Origin: Paramacrobiotus richtersi
Taxonomy: Eukaryota > Tardigrada > Eutardigrada > Parachela > Macrobiotidae
DNA: 21,930 nt
Reading direction: 5' to 3'
Assembly (NCBI GenBank): GCA_034698045.1
Contig: JAQGAU010001028.1
Span: forward strand, 1 to 21,930
Position numbers and translations under genes: made by a program. Position 1 is the stretch's first letter. The number at the start of each line of letters is the position of its first letter. A model generated the notes under the pieces. The model worked only from the letters and a program-made list of their open reading frames with translations, was not told where the DNA came from and did not search any database. Below are positions 1-10,395 of the stretch, piece by piece.

Positions 1-670
1 GTTTTCAAAAAGAGCGAAAACAATTTCAGAAGTACCATCTGCATTTCGATGCTTATTAAATTTACTGCAAAAGTTTCTTTTTTTGCTAACTTGATCTCGC
101 GGCTTAAGTATTCTTACTGCACTTAAGAAAAATAATAAAATTTTCTACACATCGCTTTAATATGTTTCTGTGTACAGTATATACCTGCATATACATGTCA
201 GTTATCTGCATTTTAATGTTGACTAAATTTACTGCAGAAGTTTCCTTTTTTCGCTGACTTACAGTAATATCGTAAGTTAAGTTTATCAATGCCAGCTGTA
301 AATTAATAAAAAGATAACGTTTTACCATAGATCTGCGGCAGTATCGTTCAAAGTTTGCTTTAGGTAGAGACGTGCAGTCGCGAAAGAAAAGCCACTACAC
401 TACGAGTATCGACATTTAAAACCAGCATCTGCCGTCATACACAGAAGACGCTGTGTTAAGCGATCACCAATATAATTAACCAATCTGTCTTCCATAGTTG
501 CAGATACGTTCACGCGAGCGACAATACGTCTTCCATAGTAGTACTGATTACAATGTGAAAATAATTAACTAAAACAATTAAAAAATTATTAAATAATGGA
601 ATAAATAAACCAATAAATTAGAATAATAATCAATAATTATTCTAATTAATTACTTATGTGAACATTTTAC
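1..670. other. CFAP61 intron downstream of exon 8 (partial)
   Basis: No coding exon is visible; the stretch is AT-rich. It holds a 35-bp imperfect direct repeat (58-92 and 225-260, beginning AAATTTACTGCA), a doubled TCTTCCATAGT (from about 488 and 528), and one copy of the dispersed CACTACGAG repeat at about 340-450. Open frames here have no domain character. Confidence 0.6.
340..450 (+). repeat. Dispersed intronic repeat, copy a
   Basis: Contains GTTTGCTTTAGG at its left and CCACTACACTACGAGTATC about 45 bp later, followed by CAGCATCTGCCGTCA. The same order of blocks recurs in other CFAP61 introns (about 1265-1390, 2725-2830, 5085-5200, 8170-8290). Boundaries are approximate. Confidence 0.6.
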
Positions 671-3600
671 TGGCGCCACCCACCGCTTCCTGGAACGCCT
701 GATACAGCACCGCCCCCTCGGCCACACCCTCCAAAAACCCTTCCATTTCCTCCAGATCCCGGCTACTTCCGGCGGACAACTCGATATCATGATGCCGACT
801 CAATCCGCCAATGTGGAAACCGTAAAGGTCATCCCATAGGAAATGATTCAACCGCGCCGGGATCCGCAGCAGTTTGGACAACAATGGGGAATTCTGTTCG
901 GTGGTGGGGAGGAGGGTCAGGAGGTAGTCATGCCCCGGGAATAGGTGGTAGCAATGTGCCAGGATGTCGTCCAGGTAGGTGGATAGCAATGGGTCCAGGT
1001 GGAAGAGGAAGAGAAAGATGGCGTTTGGCGGACCGGTAGCACTAGAGTTAAATGTCCAGTTATGCGACATTATAAATATCATATTTACGATATTGTTCAA
1101 TACCGATAAATAACCAAATCAAATAAATAAATTCCAACAAATGCGAATGATGCTTCGGCATTTATAATTTATATTACCGTTTGTAAAATTATGCTTTATT
1201 TTACTGTTCCACTGTCAGATGCAATTACCAAAAATATACGTTTTTCTCTGTTTCTCGAGTTAGTATTATTGCTTGAAGTTCGCTTTAGGCTGGAATATAT
1301 GTATGAAACCTGACGGAATTGTGAGCCATTACACTACGAGTATCACGAGTATCACTACGAGTCTTACAGCCAGCCGCTGTCTTCACCCACAAATGGCCAC
1401 AATCACTTGATAAGCATCAAGTAAAATCTAGATTTCGGTGTAAGAAAATAAAGATCAGTACAGGAGTTAAATTACTAGGAAGAAATACACACAAATGCAC
1501 ATAAATCAATTTTATTAATTAGTCATAAACAATTTGGTGTACAATTACAAGTGTCCAAAACGTCACTTACTCACGCGATATACTCCATCTCCCACGCCCT
1601 CCCCACGACCGGATTCTGATAAAACTGATTATACCGCCGCTGGAGATGCCGCAGCCCGGGTTCCTGTCGTACCCGGGCCACAAACACCGGAGGCACCTTG
1701 ACCAGATCATCCGCACTACTGAACAGCGGCTCGTCCGCGTAATCCTTAATCCCGTGCTGCTGCTTCAACGCCCGCTCCAGCTGTTCATCCGCTGCGTCCA
1801 GAATCCTGGGTTGATCGGGTTTCCGCTGGGAAATGTTGTACTCGTGTGTCTGATCGCGCGGGATGTTGACGGAAGTGGATGGGGAGCGAGCGGCAAAGTG
1901 CATACGGGATACGGCGTCCGGAAGGCCGCCGAGGTGGACCAGCCGGTCGGCGGCTGAGGGAACGGTGGAGAGACGGGCCGGACGGATTAGGTCATCGAGG
2001 TTGGTGGAGTGGAGGGCCAGGGTACCGGGAGGGAGGGACTCGTGAATGTCGAACTCCAAGGGGACCTGACCCAACGAAATTTTCTATCAAATTTCTCCCT
2101 ACTTGATTTTTCAAATATTTTTCAAATTCGTAAATATTTTTTTCAAATTTGCAAATATTTCTGTTTGCAGCAGATCTCCGCATTTCTTAATCCAAAACAC
2201 AATCAGATGTATGGCACTGTAAATTCTAATTAAAACATTTATTAAGTGCGTGATAAAAAACCGGATCTTATCGTTTCTCTTCACTCCACAATACCGGCTT
2301 TTTTGACTATTGAGACTATGTTTATGCCACTGTTCTACGATATTCCGCATCAATACTATACATCTGTGCGCGGATTATAGCATCCACAGTGTCATAGTGT
2401 CTAATTTGCAAAAGGTCATACACCATCCCGATACTACATAAGTCTAAAATTTATAGCTTTATTTATCCGTTTATTAATTATCAACTGAAAATTTACCAAT
2501 TTTCGTCTACAGCAATCCTTGCTTTACACTGCAGCAAGCAAAAAACGAACAAAATTCAAAAATTCGATTTAAAGGCATGCAACATACCGCAGTAACCCAA
2601 CTTCGATTAATAAAAATAAGTAAATCATGACAAAATCTTTTATCTCCAAATATTTTTCAATTTAAAATTTGAAAAAAATATTTAGAATTAGTAGGCCTTT
2701 TGTTTATTTATTTCTCATTATTATCAGCTTCAAGTACCGAACAAGAGAAGCAGGATGTGAACCACTGCACTACGAGCACCGTCATACACGAACGACCAGC
2801 AGCTGTCTCGTCACAGATTACAGTATCCGCAAATAAAACATAACTCTGGTTGCAAAAAAACGGTAAAGACAAAAAAAGGGAACTAAGCAACCAATCCAAC
2901 GACGCTAGCAAATCCGGCGAAAGAATTACGGAAAACATTTCGCAACAGTCAAATAAACAAGGAAAAACAATACTGTATACAAAGTCCATTATAATATCAG
3001 ATTAATAATATTTTTCTGCAGAAATATAAACTGTAAATATAGAAAAAAGTTCAAACCTAAACATTAATCATAAAAATCTGATCAGTTTTCACAAGAGTTC
3101 GGTAAAAAAATCTAACTCAACATGTCTATTTAACATACTAGTTTAATACAACTTATATTTATCGACCGAAGCGGAGCGAAGGTCCTCTATACTCAGCTCA
3201 AATGGATTTCGATGTCTGTCTGTCATTCCGTCGGTCGGTCACTATTATTATTTATTTATTATTATTATCTATTTATTAATATTAATATATATTGTAATTA
3301 TTAGTGCGGTCGCAGTTTAAATGTTGTTATTGCTTCGTCGGTCATGAGTAATCCCTCGGCTTTTAAATAAAAGAGACTGCAGAAGAATGGGCTAACTATA
3401 GAAAATATTTCTGCAAAATTTCGCTTTCAAAACCTGTCCTTGCATTCGTGTGGTGACAAAGACAAACTCTGTAGTTTTCAAACCGAAGAACCGCTTATTG
3501 TTTAGATCTGTGTACTGGGGAGGTTGGCTCACTTTTTAAAAGTCAGTGAAAGTACTTCACACCGAAAGGGAGCTGTTTTTCAAACAATTGTTCTATAATA

Positions 3601-6600
3601 TAAGACAGTATCTTTCGCAGTTGCCCCTTAGCCATTCGTACAATCACCAGTCACATGCCAGAGAGAAGCCCTAGAACTAATAGTTGATAACCTTTCGTGG
3701 TGAATTCGTAAACAAACAACCTTTTTGCTGTGAAGTAGGTCGAATGTCCACTGGGAAAGTGCACTCGTCGTCGTCATGTCGAACATCAACAAAGTATCAT
3801 ACTGCCCTTGCCCAATTTGGTGAAAAAAATTACCGAACCAAAACATTTTCTTAACAAAAGCGAACATCGCTTTTAGACCTGCAAATACCAGTTTTTAGCC
3901 TAAAATGCGTATTTTGTCTGGTACCAGGCAAGTAAGTTAGTAATAATTGTTTGAATTGCTTTATCTTTTGTTGCCCTACGCACGTACTTCCTTCGCTTCG
4001 GTCACTCAGTGCCCGCCATCAGCGAGTGCACTTTCCTAGTTAATTAATCATTAAATAAATCTTTTTATTTTAACTGAAAATATAGAAAAAAAGCTCAAAC
4101 CTAAAAATTAATCATAAAATTTTGATACGTAATCACAAGATTTCAGTAAACAAATATGACTGAAAATGCCTATTTTTCCTAACAGTTTAATATAACTTAT
4201 ATTTAATAATTAACAATAAGATAAGAAATCTTTTTAATTTAACTGTAAATTTAGCGGTCCCAGCGCGAGCACTGTTTTACTGTGTTCAAAAGAGTGCAGT
4301 AAAAAAATATGACTTAATAGTTTAATGAGAAATTATAGAAGTGCATTTTAGAGATTATTAAAATTCTAGATATCAAACCTGAGATAACTTGAATCTCCGC
4401 GGACGCAATCGCAAATCAAACTCCCGTTCCTCCTCTTCCACCTGCCGTTTGGCCTCGTCCTCCAGCCGTTGAATCAGCACCTGCAGATTATTAATTGTCC
4501 CTTTTGATAGCGGCGGATTCCGCTCGAAATCATCCACAATATCCGACCCGGTGGCCTCCAAATCGTCAATCAAATTCTCCACAGATCTCCACGTGGCTTC
4601 ATCGATTCCGGCCACGTCCATCGCACTATGTACTTGCTCCCGCATCTCCGCTGTTTTCAGGCCCTGCGCCTCCAGGAAGTTGATCAGACTTTTGATGGAA
4701 TCCGTCAGTCCAGTTGATGATCTTTTCAAATTTCAATTACAATTAAAACCACAATTTAAAATAGAACTTAAAGAAAAAGTTACATTAAAATTAAAAATTA
4801 GATATCGCATAAATTAACCGGTAAAAACCTATAGATTACCAAAATCAGCAGTAATAAAAAATAAAAGTTTCAACTTGGAAAATGCGTAAACAGGGTTAAT
4901 GTCGGCCAAACGTACTCGGAGTCTCGGACTATATCCGACGCAAAAAAAGCTGACAAAATAATACGATACAGAACAAAAATGAAAAATAAATAATTGTTAT
5001 TTAATTCACGGATCTGTTGATTACGTTTTCGTTTGTAGTTGTGATTATCAAAAAGATTATGCTGTTTTCCTTGTTAGATAGACTCATACTTGTTTTTTTG
5101 AGTTCGCTTTCGGCTGCATTAGCACGAAGAAATACAGCTGGAAGTAATGAGCCAACACACTACGACTACCTACGTGTAACACTATCGCGAGAAACTGCAC
5201 AAGAATTAACGAACTTGCAGTCGAAAAGGACAACTCATAATACCAAAATGATTAAAAAAAATCAAAAAAAATCAGAGGGACACCCAAAAAACTCTACTAT
5301 GTAAACAAAAATAGTACCAAAAGGAACAACCATACAAAATTTGAATTATAAGGACGAATTCACCAAAGCCTTCTCTGAAAAATCGATTTAAAAAATATAT
5401 AGTCAAAATTAATCAACAATAAATCAAAATAAAAACCGACAAGATCAGCAATAGCATAAAATCTACAATAATAATAAAAATCAAAAATTAATTAAATAAT
5501 TAAAATAACACTAAATGATTGAAAATAGATTAATATAGCACGAAATTAATCTAAAAATAATTAATCCAAAAGTAATCTAAAATAAAAATCCATTTCCAAG
5601 AATTCAATGCAAAGACAGGAACACCGGTACCGTTTGCCAACATCAATCCCCGAGTGGACCGACTCGGCCAACTTGACCAGCCCATCAACCAGCTGCTGTG
5701 CATAGTCCGCCACATTAAAACTCGGCGCATAATCCAGAGAATCCTTGTAGTCAGCCGTGATGTCCATATCGCTGGCGGAGGGTCCGATGACCGGGATGAT
5801 GACCTTTGGGACGTGTAGGAAGGAGGAAGCGGCCGGGGGGAGAGAGGTGGGATGGTCCGGGTCGTTCAACAGGGAATTGACGATGTTGCGGGCGGTTGAC
5901 AGGAGGTCCATATTCGAGGAGGCGGATGTGTGGAGGGAGGCGGCAGGCGCCTCGAGAAGGCCGTAGGGACCTGTTAAGCACTGGTTAAATTTTACTTGCA
6001 CACAATAATCACATCATCTTTTTTATTCAATTTGTTATATTAGTCGAATTGTTTCCGTCTGATTTAATTTTTTTAATCCTTTCTTTGGTTCTGAGTTTAA
6101 TGTTGCTTACTGTTATATTCCTTGAAAATTATAATTTTAATAATTTTAAACTGAAATTTGTCTGATTTTATTTTTTTAATGGTTTTTTTTTGGGTTCTAA
6201 GGTTTATTGTTTAGACTGTATTTAATTTGTCTCTTTCTATTTTTTTGATTATATTTTCTTTTATCCTTTATTGGGTCTAAGTTTTACTGTTTAAACTGTT
6301 GAGTTTTACCTTCCTTCAGAATTATAATTTTAATAATTCTATAAATTTAAACTGTAAGGTGTCTGATTTTATTTTTTTGATTGTATTTTTTTAATTCTTT
6401 TTTTTGGTTCTAAGTTTTACTGTTTACTGTATACTGCTTAGTTTTACATTCCTTCAGAATTATATAACTTTAATAATCCATCCGTTCTAAATTATAATGT
6501 GCTGAATTTCTCAAGGTCGTTAGGAACCGCTCCGTTAATGAATTACAATCAAGATTAACAGTACAGTTAGAGAATTGTGCGCTTTATCTAGCGGAGAAAA

Positions 6601-9600
6601 AGCTTTTAATCATTACCAATAAATAAAGCAATTATTATTCAAAATCTACACAGAAAGCACACATTATCTGTAGTCCAGCGAATTTCATTACACCAGTCCT
6701 AATGATATGCAAATTGCAAAGTATGAAAAACTTGTCGAGTTCATCCAGATGCGACATTTCTTAACACGTACCGGCTTCATCGTCGGGAAAGTCGATTTCC
6801 TCAATCGCCGCATCCAGCAGCGCCTCAGCCGTCTCCACCGTCGTCCGGGCTGCGCTCTGGGTTGATTCGATCAAATCGTCAACAATCACTTCAGCCGTCT
6901 CCAGTGTTGTGCGTTCCTGGCGGATTTCGGCCGCTTGTGCACCCTGGACAATGGCCTCTATGGCGTCCGCCGCAATTTCCACTGTACCCCTTTCCTCCTG
7001 GATTTCCACGCCCTGGACAATGTCCTCGACAATCTCTTTCGCCGCGTCTAAGGTTCCGCGTCCCTCCTGAAGCACACAAATCATGGGAACATTGTACAAG
7101 TGAACTGCTGTGAAAAATAGATAAACAAAACAACGTTTTAAAATTTAAAATATAAAAAATAAAAAAATTATTTGTACAAAATCAATTCTTATGAGAAGTG
7201 CACAGAGGACATACAGGATATAAATTAAACCGAATCTGCAGCTAATCCTAATTGAAATAATTAAGCACGATGTTTAAATTAGTAAAAATATAGGACAATA
7301 ACGAGCAGCAAAAGAAATCATGCAATTGTAAAGAAAGGAAGTTATTTTACAGTCTTTAATTCCAAAATATTTCAGACGAAATGGATTATTAGTTAAATAC
7401 CACAGCTTTTTCTTTCTTTAACACTAGAAGAATAACTTACATTTTTTTTCAACACAGTTAGCTGATTTTAATTAGAATAGTCTGAAATTTGTTTCCTTAG
7501 TTTTATTACCTCAGATCAGCTAATTTTTTAAATAGTTTTCTGAATAATTTGTAATTTATTTGCCATTTATTGATAAATAGTTGTTGATTAATGTTTGATT
7601 AACTAATCTAGAAACACGTATAATGCAATATTTATTCCCCTGTACTCAACTATTTCCTCCCGCAGCAGCGCCCCCCGGTACAGCTCCTCCACCAGATCGG
7701 TAATGAACATCTCCGACGACTGCGACAGTTTCGCCGACGACATCCCCTCCGTTTCGGCGAAACTGGGCGCCGACCGCCGCGGACCGTACACCGGGTCGTC
7801 GGAGGTGCGGCCGCCGATATCCACGTCATTATCGGCATACTGGGCGGCCAGCCGGTCGACAGGTGTCAGTTTCTTGAAGCGATGGAAAATGTCCGTCTGG
7901 TAGTGATGATGCAGATACTCCCAGTCAACGTTGGCGGTGGTCAGGGCCAAGAAGCCACGGACCTGCTCCCGTCTATCCTAACATAAAACCGTCTCGTGCC
8001 AACACGTTAAAATTTTTATTTATTTATTTTTTATTTACTTACATATTTTTTTTTCGTTTTTTTTATTTGTTTTCAAATTTATTTTTGATTTATTATTATT
8101 TATTATTGAATTTTTTGTCTTATACAGATATTATGTTATCACTCCATAATAACAAAAAGCAGTAAGGAAATATATATACAGCGAGTCGCATAGTAAGCAC
8201 GGTAAACCACCAGGCCACATTTCAGGAAACATTTCCCAGCCATTACACTACGTTTTACTGCATATACATGACTGCCTACTTTTATGCGGTCTACTTTATT
8301 TATTAATGCATTACGCATCTATGTACTGTAGGTTTAGCAAACTATCACAGTCAATAATTCAAATAACTATAAAACCTACAAAATCTGATACAACCATTTT
8401 TCCCCTGTACGCAACAAAAAGATCTTTTCAGTTGTAACGGTTTGCATATGTGCTCGCCTATGATTCTCCTTGTCAGACAATAAGCCTATGATTCTGGAGA
8501 AGTCTGGAAATTCGGTATTTTTCATATAACAGATGTTAGTTCAAAAGTTACTGAAATTTTTATGAATAAAGAAACAGAAACAACAAAAATTAAAAAATGG
8601 TCGTCCTTAAATAAATTTCAAAAATGTCAATGTGTATGACAAGTGTAAAAATAATACATAATGTGGTATCGAAATTTAAAGAATCAATCAAATTAAATCA
8701 ATTAAAAAAGGAGTCAAATAAACTCAGTATCTGATAATACCTTAGTTATAAATTTTCATCTACAAATAGATTGCTGTAACAGAAGCGACAACAACAAAAA
8801 ACGCATATTTTCCACACAATTAGAAATGATCCCTTACCTGAACCACCAAACACTTCATATCCTTACTCCCGACACTCCCCCTCACAATCTTCTCCAGCCA
8901 ATCCACGCCGACCTCCCTCTTCACCTTCGCATGCACCCCGGCAAACCACCCGACCACCTTTGCCACATCCTCCCCCCGGGCCTCCCGGATCTCCACCCCG
9001 GGATACACATACTCCTTCCGGCACACACTGACACACACAACACCCTCCCCGTCGGTATACCGGATCCACCCGGGGAACCACTTGTCATACACGCAATCCG
9101 GCTGCTCCTCGGTGACCACCAGACAATAGTCCAGCTCGGGGTGCAGGTGGAAGAGGACGGTGAGGGCCTCTTGGAGGGATGACTGGTAGGTGGGTGGTTC
9201 GGAGAGAAACGCGGTGAGGAACAGGGTGTTACCGGTGGAGAAGTAGCGGGTGGGGAGTTGGGACTGGAGGAGGGTGGACCAGTTGGGGGGGAGGTGGCGG
9301 GTGGGGGTGTCGGAGAAGACGGCCCAGGCGGTGATGTGCTCGAAGCGGGTGGTCTGTTCGATGATGGTCATGGAGAAGAGGCTGTGCTCGCTGCAATAAA
9401 TGAGCGTTCATTCGTTTAATGTTAGAATTTTAAAAATATCGAATGATTTCAACTCTTTCACCGTAAAGCCAGAGGTTGCAAACGAAAACTCGAGCACAAG
9501 CAGGATAGCACGTTCAAAAATCCTCGGTCAGTACTAGTAATCGCGTAATGCGGGTAATTGGTAACAAATACATCTCAATTTCGTCAGCAAAACTGTCCTA

Positions 9601-10395
9601 AATACAATTGCGAAATTCAGAGTGGAATTGCAGCTGAAAACACTACGCAAAATTGTGGGGCTAGCCGCCCGCTGGCGGCACGACGATGCATAGCAAGCCG
9701 CATGGATCACATTCGTGTCTCTGACAGATGGGTTCATTCTATTAAAATCAAATTTAATGGCATGAAAGCTTCACTCGAGCGACAATAAAATGAACTGACA
9801 GGGGAGGACATGAAAAACAACCAAAAAGCTAGAACAACAAAAACACGTTACTGAACCCCCTTCATTCTATTTCTCTACGAGTACTTACAGTGTTAATTAT
9901 GCACCACATTTAGCCTTTTAGGAGACTGATTCTATTAAAGTTCAAAAGTTTAAAGTTTAAAACCCAAATGGCCAATAACTAAAATACACATTTTTAATTT
10001 GTCATGGAAAAGGTAAAATTTCGGCGAAAAACATTGATAGAACCAGCTAGACAAGCTATCATTCGCTATACGACAACCACACATGCTCCAAGCTCCCGAG
10101 AGCGAAGGCACTGAACTCCTTGAAGTTTTTCTCACATTAGTGTTTTGATCAATGCATTCAATAATCGGACAATAGTCAGTCACCGCAAAAACCTTACGAG
10201 TTATCTTTAATTTGCCCCTTACAGTAACTGCTCGATACGCTGATGTCCAAATCTTCCTTCATTCCAGCTCTGTTCGCTTAGCGTCTGCAACACTGGTATA
10301 TCCGCATATTCCGTGCGACGCGCTTTGAATCGACTAAAAACCTTTTTGGTTCGATAATACGACATACGCGGAATACTTTCAGATTGATCAGTCAT
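671..10395 (-). CDS. CFAP61: Cilia- and flagella-associated protein 61, 3'-truncated by window edge
   Basis: Axonemal protein; in the family it belongs to the calmodulin- and spoke-associated complex at the base of radial spoke 3. Exons by phase matching: 10223-10395, 8838-9390, 7618-7977, 6772-7066, 5631-5970, 4379-4721, 1575-2065, 671-1041 (about 975 residues so far). The first ATG (10393-10395) is followed by the family's N-terminal pattern: RRTE..D, then FG, then a run ending LLEHS across the first junction. Exon 2 carries the first acetyltransferase-like module (IREARGEDV, where vertebrates have VRKARVEDHDD), continued in exon 3 (ANVDWEYL). Exon 8 carries the second (NAIFLFLF, LFPGHDYLLTLLP, DLYGFHIGGL). 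Exons 4-6 and most of exon 7 look like a lineage-specific insert. Junctions 1-2, 2-3, 4-5, 5-6, 6-7 and 7-8 are in phase with GT-AG sites; exon 3/4 is less certain. Exon 8 probably ends at a GTAAAA donor; the rest lies left of the window. Identity rests on remembered family sequence. Confidence 0.9.
1265..1390 (+). repeat. Dispersed intronic repeat, copy b (best preserved)
   Basis: Blocks in order are AGTTCGCTTTAGGCTG, GAGCCATTACACTACGAG, a short tandem of ACGAGTATC-like units, and CAGCCGCTGTCTTCA. It lies in CFAP61 intron 7. The rest of this 533-bp intron is AT-rich with no coding signal. Confidence 0.65.
2725..2830 (+). repeat. Dispersed intronic repeat, copy c
   Basis: Contains GTGAACCACTGCACTACGAG, then CACCGTCATACACGAAC and CCAGCAGCTGTCTCGTCA, matching the order of blocks in copies a and b. 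The left block is degenerate. It lies in CFAP61 intron 6. Confidence 0.6.
3029..3161 (+). repeat. 133-bp direct repeat, left copy
   Basis: It begins AACTGTAAATATAGAAAAAA and ends AACTTATATTTA. It aligns along its whole length with 4072-4205 with scattered mismatches. Confidence 0.7.
3162..4040. mobile_element. Possible small non-autonomous transposon (inverted ends)
   Basis: The left end carries GACCGAAGCGGAGCGAAGG (3164-3182). Near the right end CTTCCTTCGCTTCGGTC (3987-4003) is a close reverse complement. A second, perfect 14-bp inverted pair, GGAAAGTGCACTCG (3754-3767) and CGAGTGCACTTTCC (4023-4036), lies in the right part. The segment sits between two diverged direct copies of a 133-bp AT-rich sequence. 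No transposase frame is seen. Exact ends and a target duplication are not established. Confidence 0.4.
4072..4205 (+). repeat. 133-bp direct repeat, right copy
   Basis: It begins AACTGAAAATATAGAAAAAA and ends AACTTATATTTA, matching 3029-3161. A third, more degraded copy follows at about 4228-4326: it shares AATCTTTTTA.TTTAACTG upstream and CAGTAAA.AAATATGACT and TAGTTTAAT downstream, and carries a GC-rich block in the middle. Confidence 0.7.
4722..5630 (-). other. CFAP61 intron 5
   Basis: 909 bp of very AT-rich sequence between exons 5 and 6 (donor GTACCG, acceptor TTGAAAAG). Apart from dispersed repeat copy d it holds long A-rich runs and no supportable gene. Confidence 0.65.
5085..5200 (+). 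repeat. Dispersed intronic repeat, copy d
   Basis: Contains GAGTTCGCTTTCGGCTGC and then ATGAGCCAACACACTACGAC about 50 bp later, matching copy b in block order and spacing; the right-hand block is eroded. It lies in CFAP61 intron 5, and a chance plus-strand open frame (5017-5304) runs through it. Confidence 0.6.
6057..6482 (+). repeat. AT-rich tandem repeat array in CFAP61 intron 4
   Basis: Units begin GTCTGATTTTATTTTTTT at 6057, 6160 and 6361, with an extra partial unit from about 6226. Each unit continues through GGTTCTAAGTTTTACTGTTT, TTCCTTCAGAATTATAA and TTTAATAATT. Units are about 105-200 bp because of internal duplication and deletion. The array fills most of the left half of the 801-bp intron (5971-6771); the rest shows nothing recognisable. 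Confidence 0.7.
7067..7617 (-). other. CFAP61 intron 3 (boundaries tentative)
   Basis: AT-rich, with no gene or clear repeat seen. The only phase-compatible pair I find is a weak donor (TAC then GTGTTT) with the acceptor CTTCAG. A closer acceptor (TTTTTCACAG, near 7111) does not fit the phase of any visible donor. Confidence 0.5.
7978..8837 (-). other. CFAP61 intron 2
   Basis: 860 bp bounded by CAG/GTAAGG and TTATGTTAG, both phase 0. AT-rich, with dispersed repeat copy e and no coding sequence. Confidence 0.75.
8170..8290 (+). repeat. Dispersed intronic repeat, copy e (degenerate)
   Basis: Contains CAGCCATTACACTACG, the core of the repeat, with only weak similarity on either side. It lies in CFAP61 intron 2. 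Confidence 0.45.
9391..10222 (-). other. CFAP61 intron 1
   Basis: 832 bp bounded by GTAAGG and TTATTGCAG. The junction restores LLEHS, the conserved start of the next segment in CFAP61. A locally GC-richer patch at about 9650-9730 (CCGCCCGCTGGCGGCACG) is not explained by any exon that I can support. Confidence 0.75.

Larger units (their letters stand above)
2066..4378 (-). other. CFAP61 intron 6 (2.3 kb) with repeat content
   Basis: This is the longest intron in the window, bounded by a GTTTGA donor at the end of exon 6 and a CAG acceptor before exon 7. It contains dispersed repeat copy c, two 133-bp direct repeats plus a third degraded copy, and a possible transposon between them. The open frames inside lack family features. 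Confidence 0.7.

Noticed and set aside
1646-2106. Three overlapping plus-strand open frames opposite CFAP61 exon 7
   Set aside because: They are antisense shadows of a GC-rich exon whose minus-strand frame is bounded by in-phase splice sites.
3628-3867. 79-codon minus-strand frame inside the possible transposon
   Set aside because: No transposase motif or other recognisable domain, and it stops inside the segment.
5017-5304. 95-codon plus-strand frame with a hydrophobic N-terminus
   Set aside because: Lies in AT-rich intron 5 and reads through a copy of the dispersed repeat; no splice or domain support.
8826-9182. 118-codon plus-strand frame rich in Pro/His/Leu
   Set aside because: Antisense shadow of CFAP61 exon 2; low complexity from GC-rich codons and no family features.
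9534-9737. Minus-strand frame in a GC-richer patch, considered as an extra CFAP61 5' exon
   Set aside because: The direct junction of exon 1 (10223) to exon 2 (9390) is in phase and restores the conserved LLEHS, leaving no room for it.
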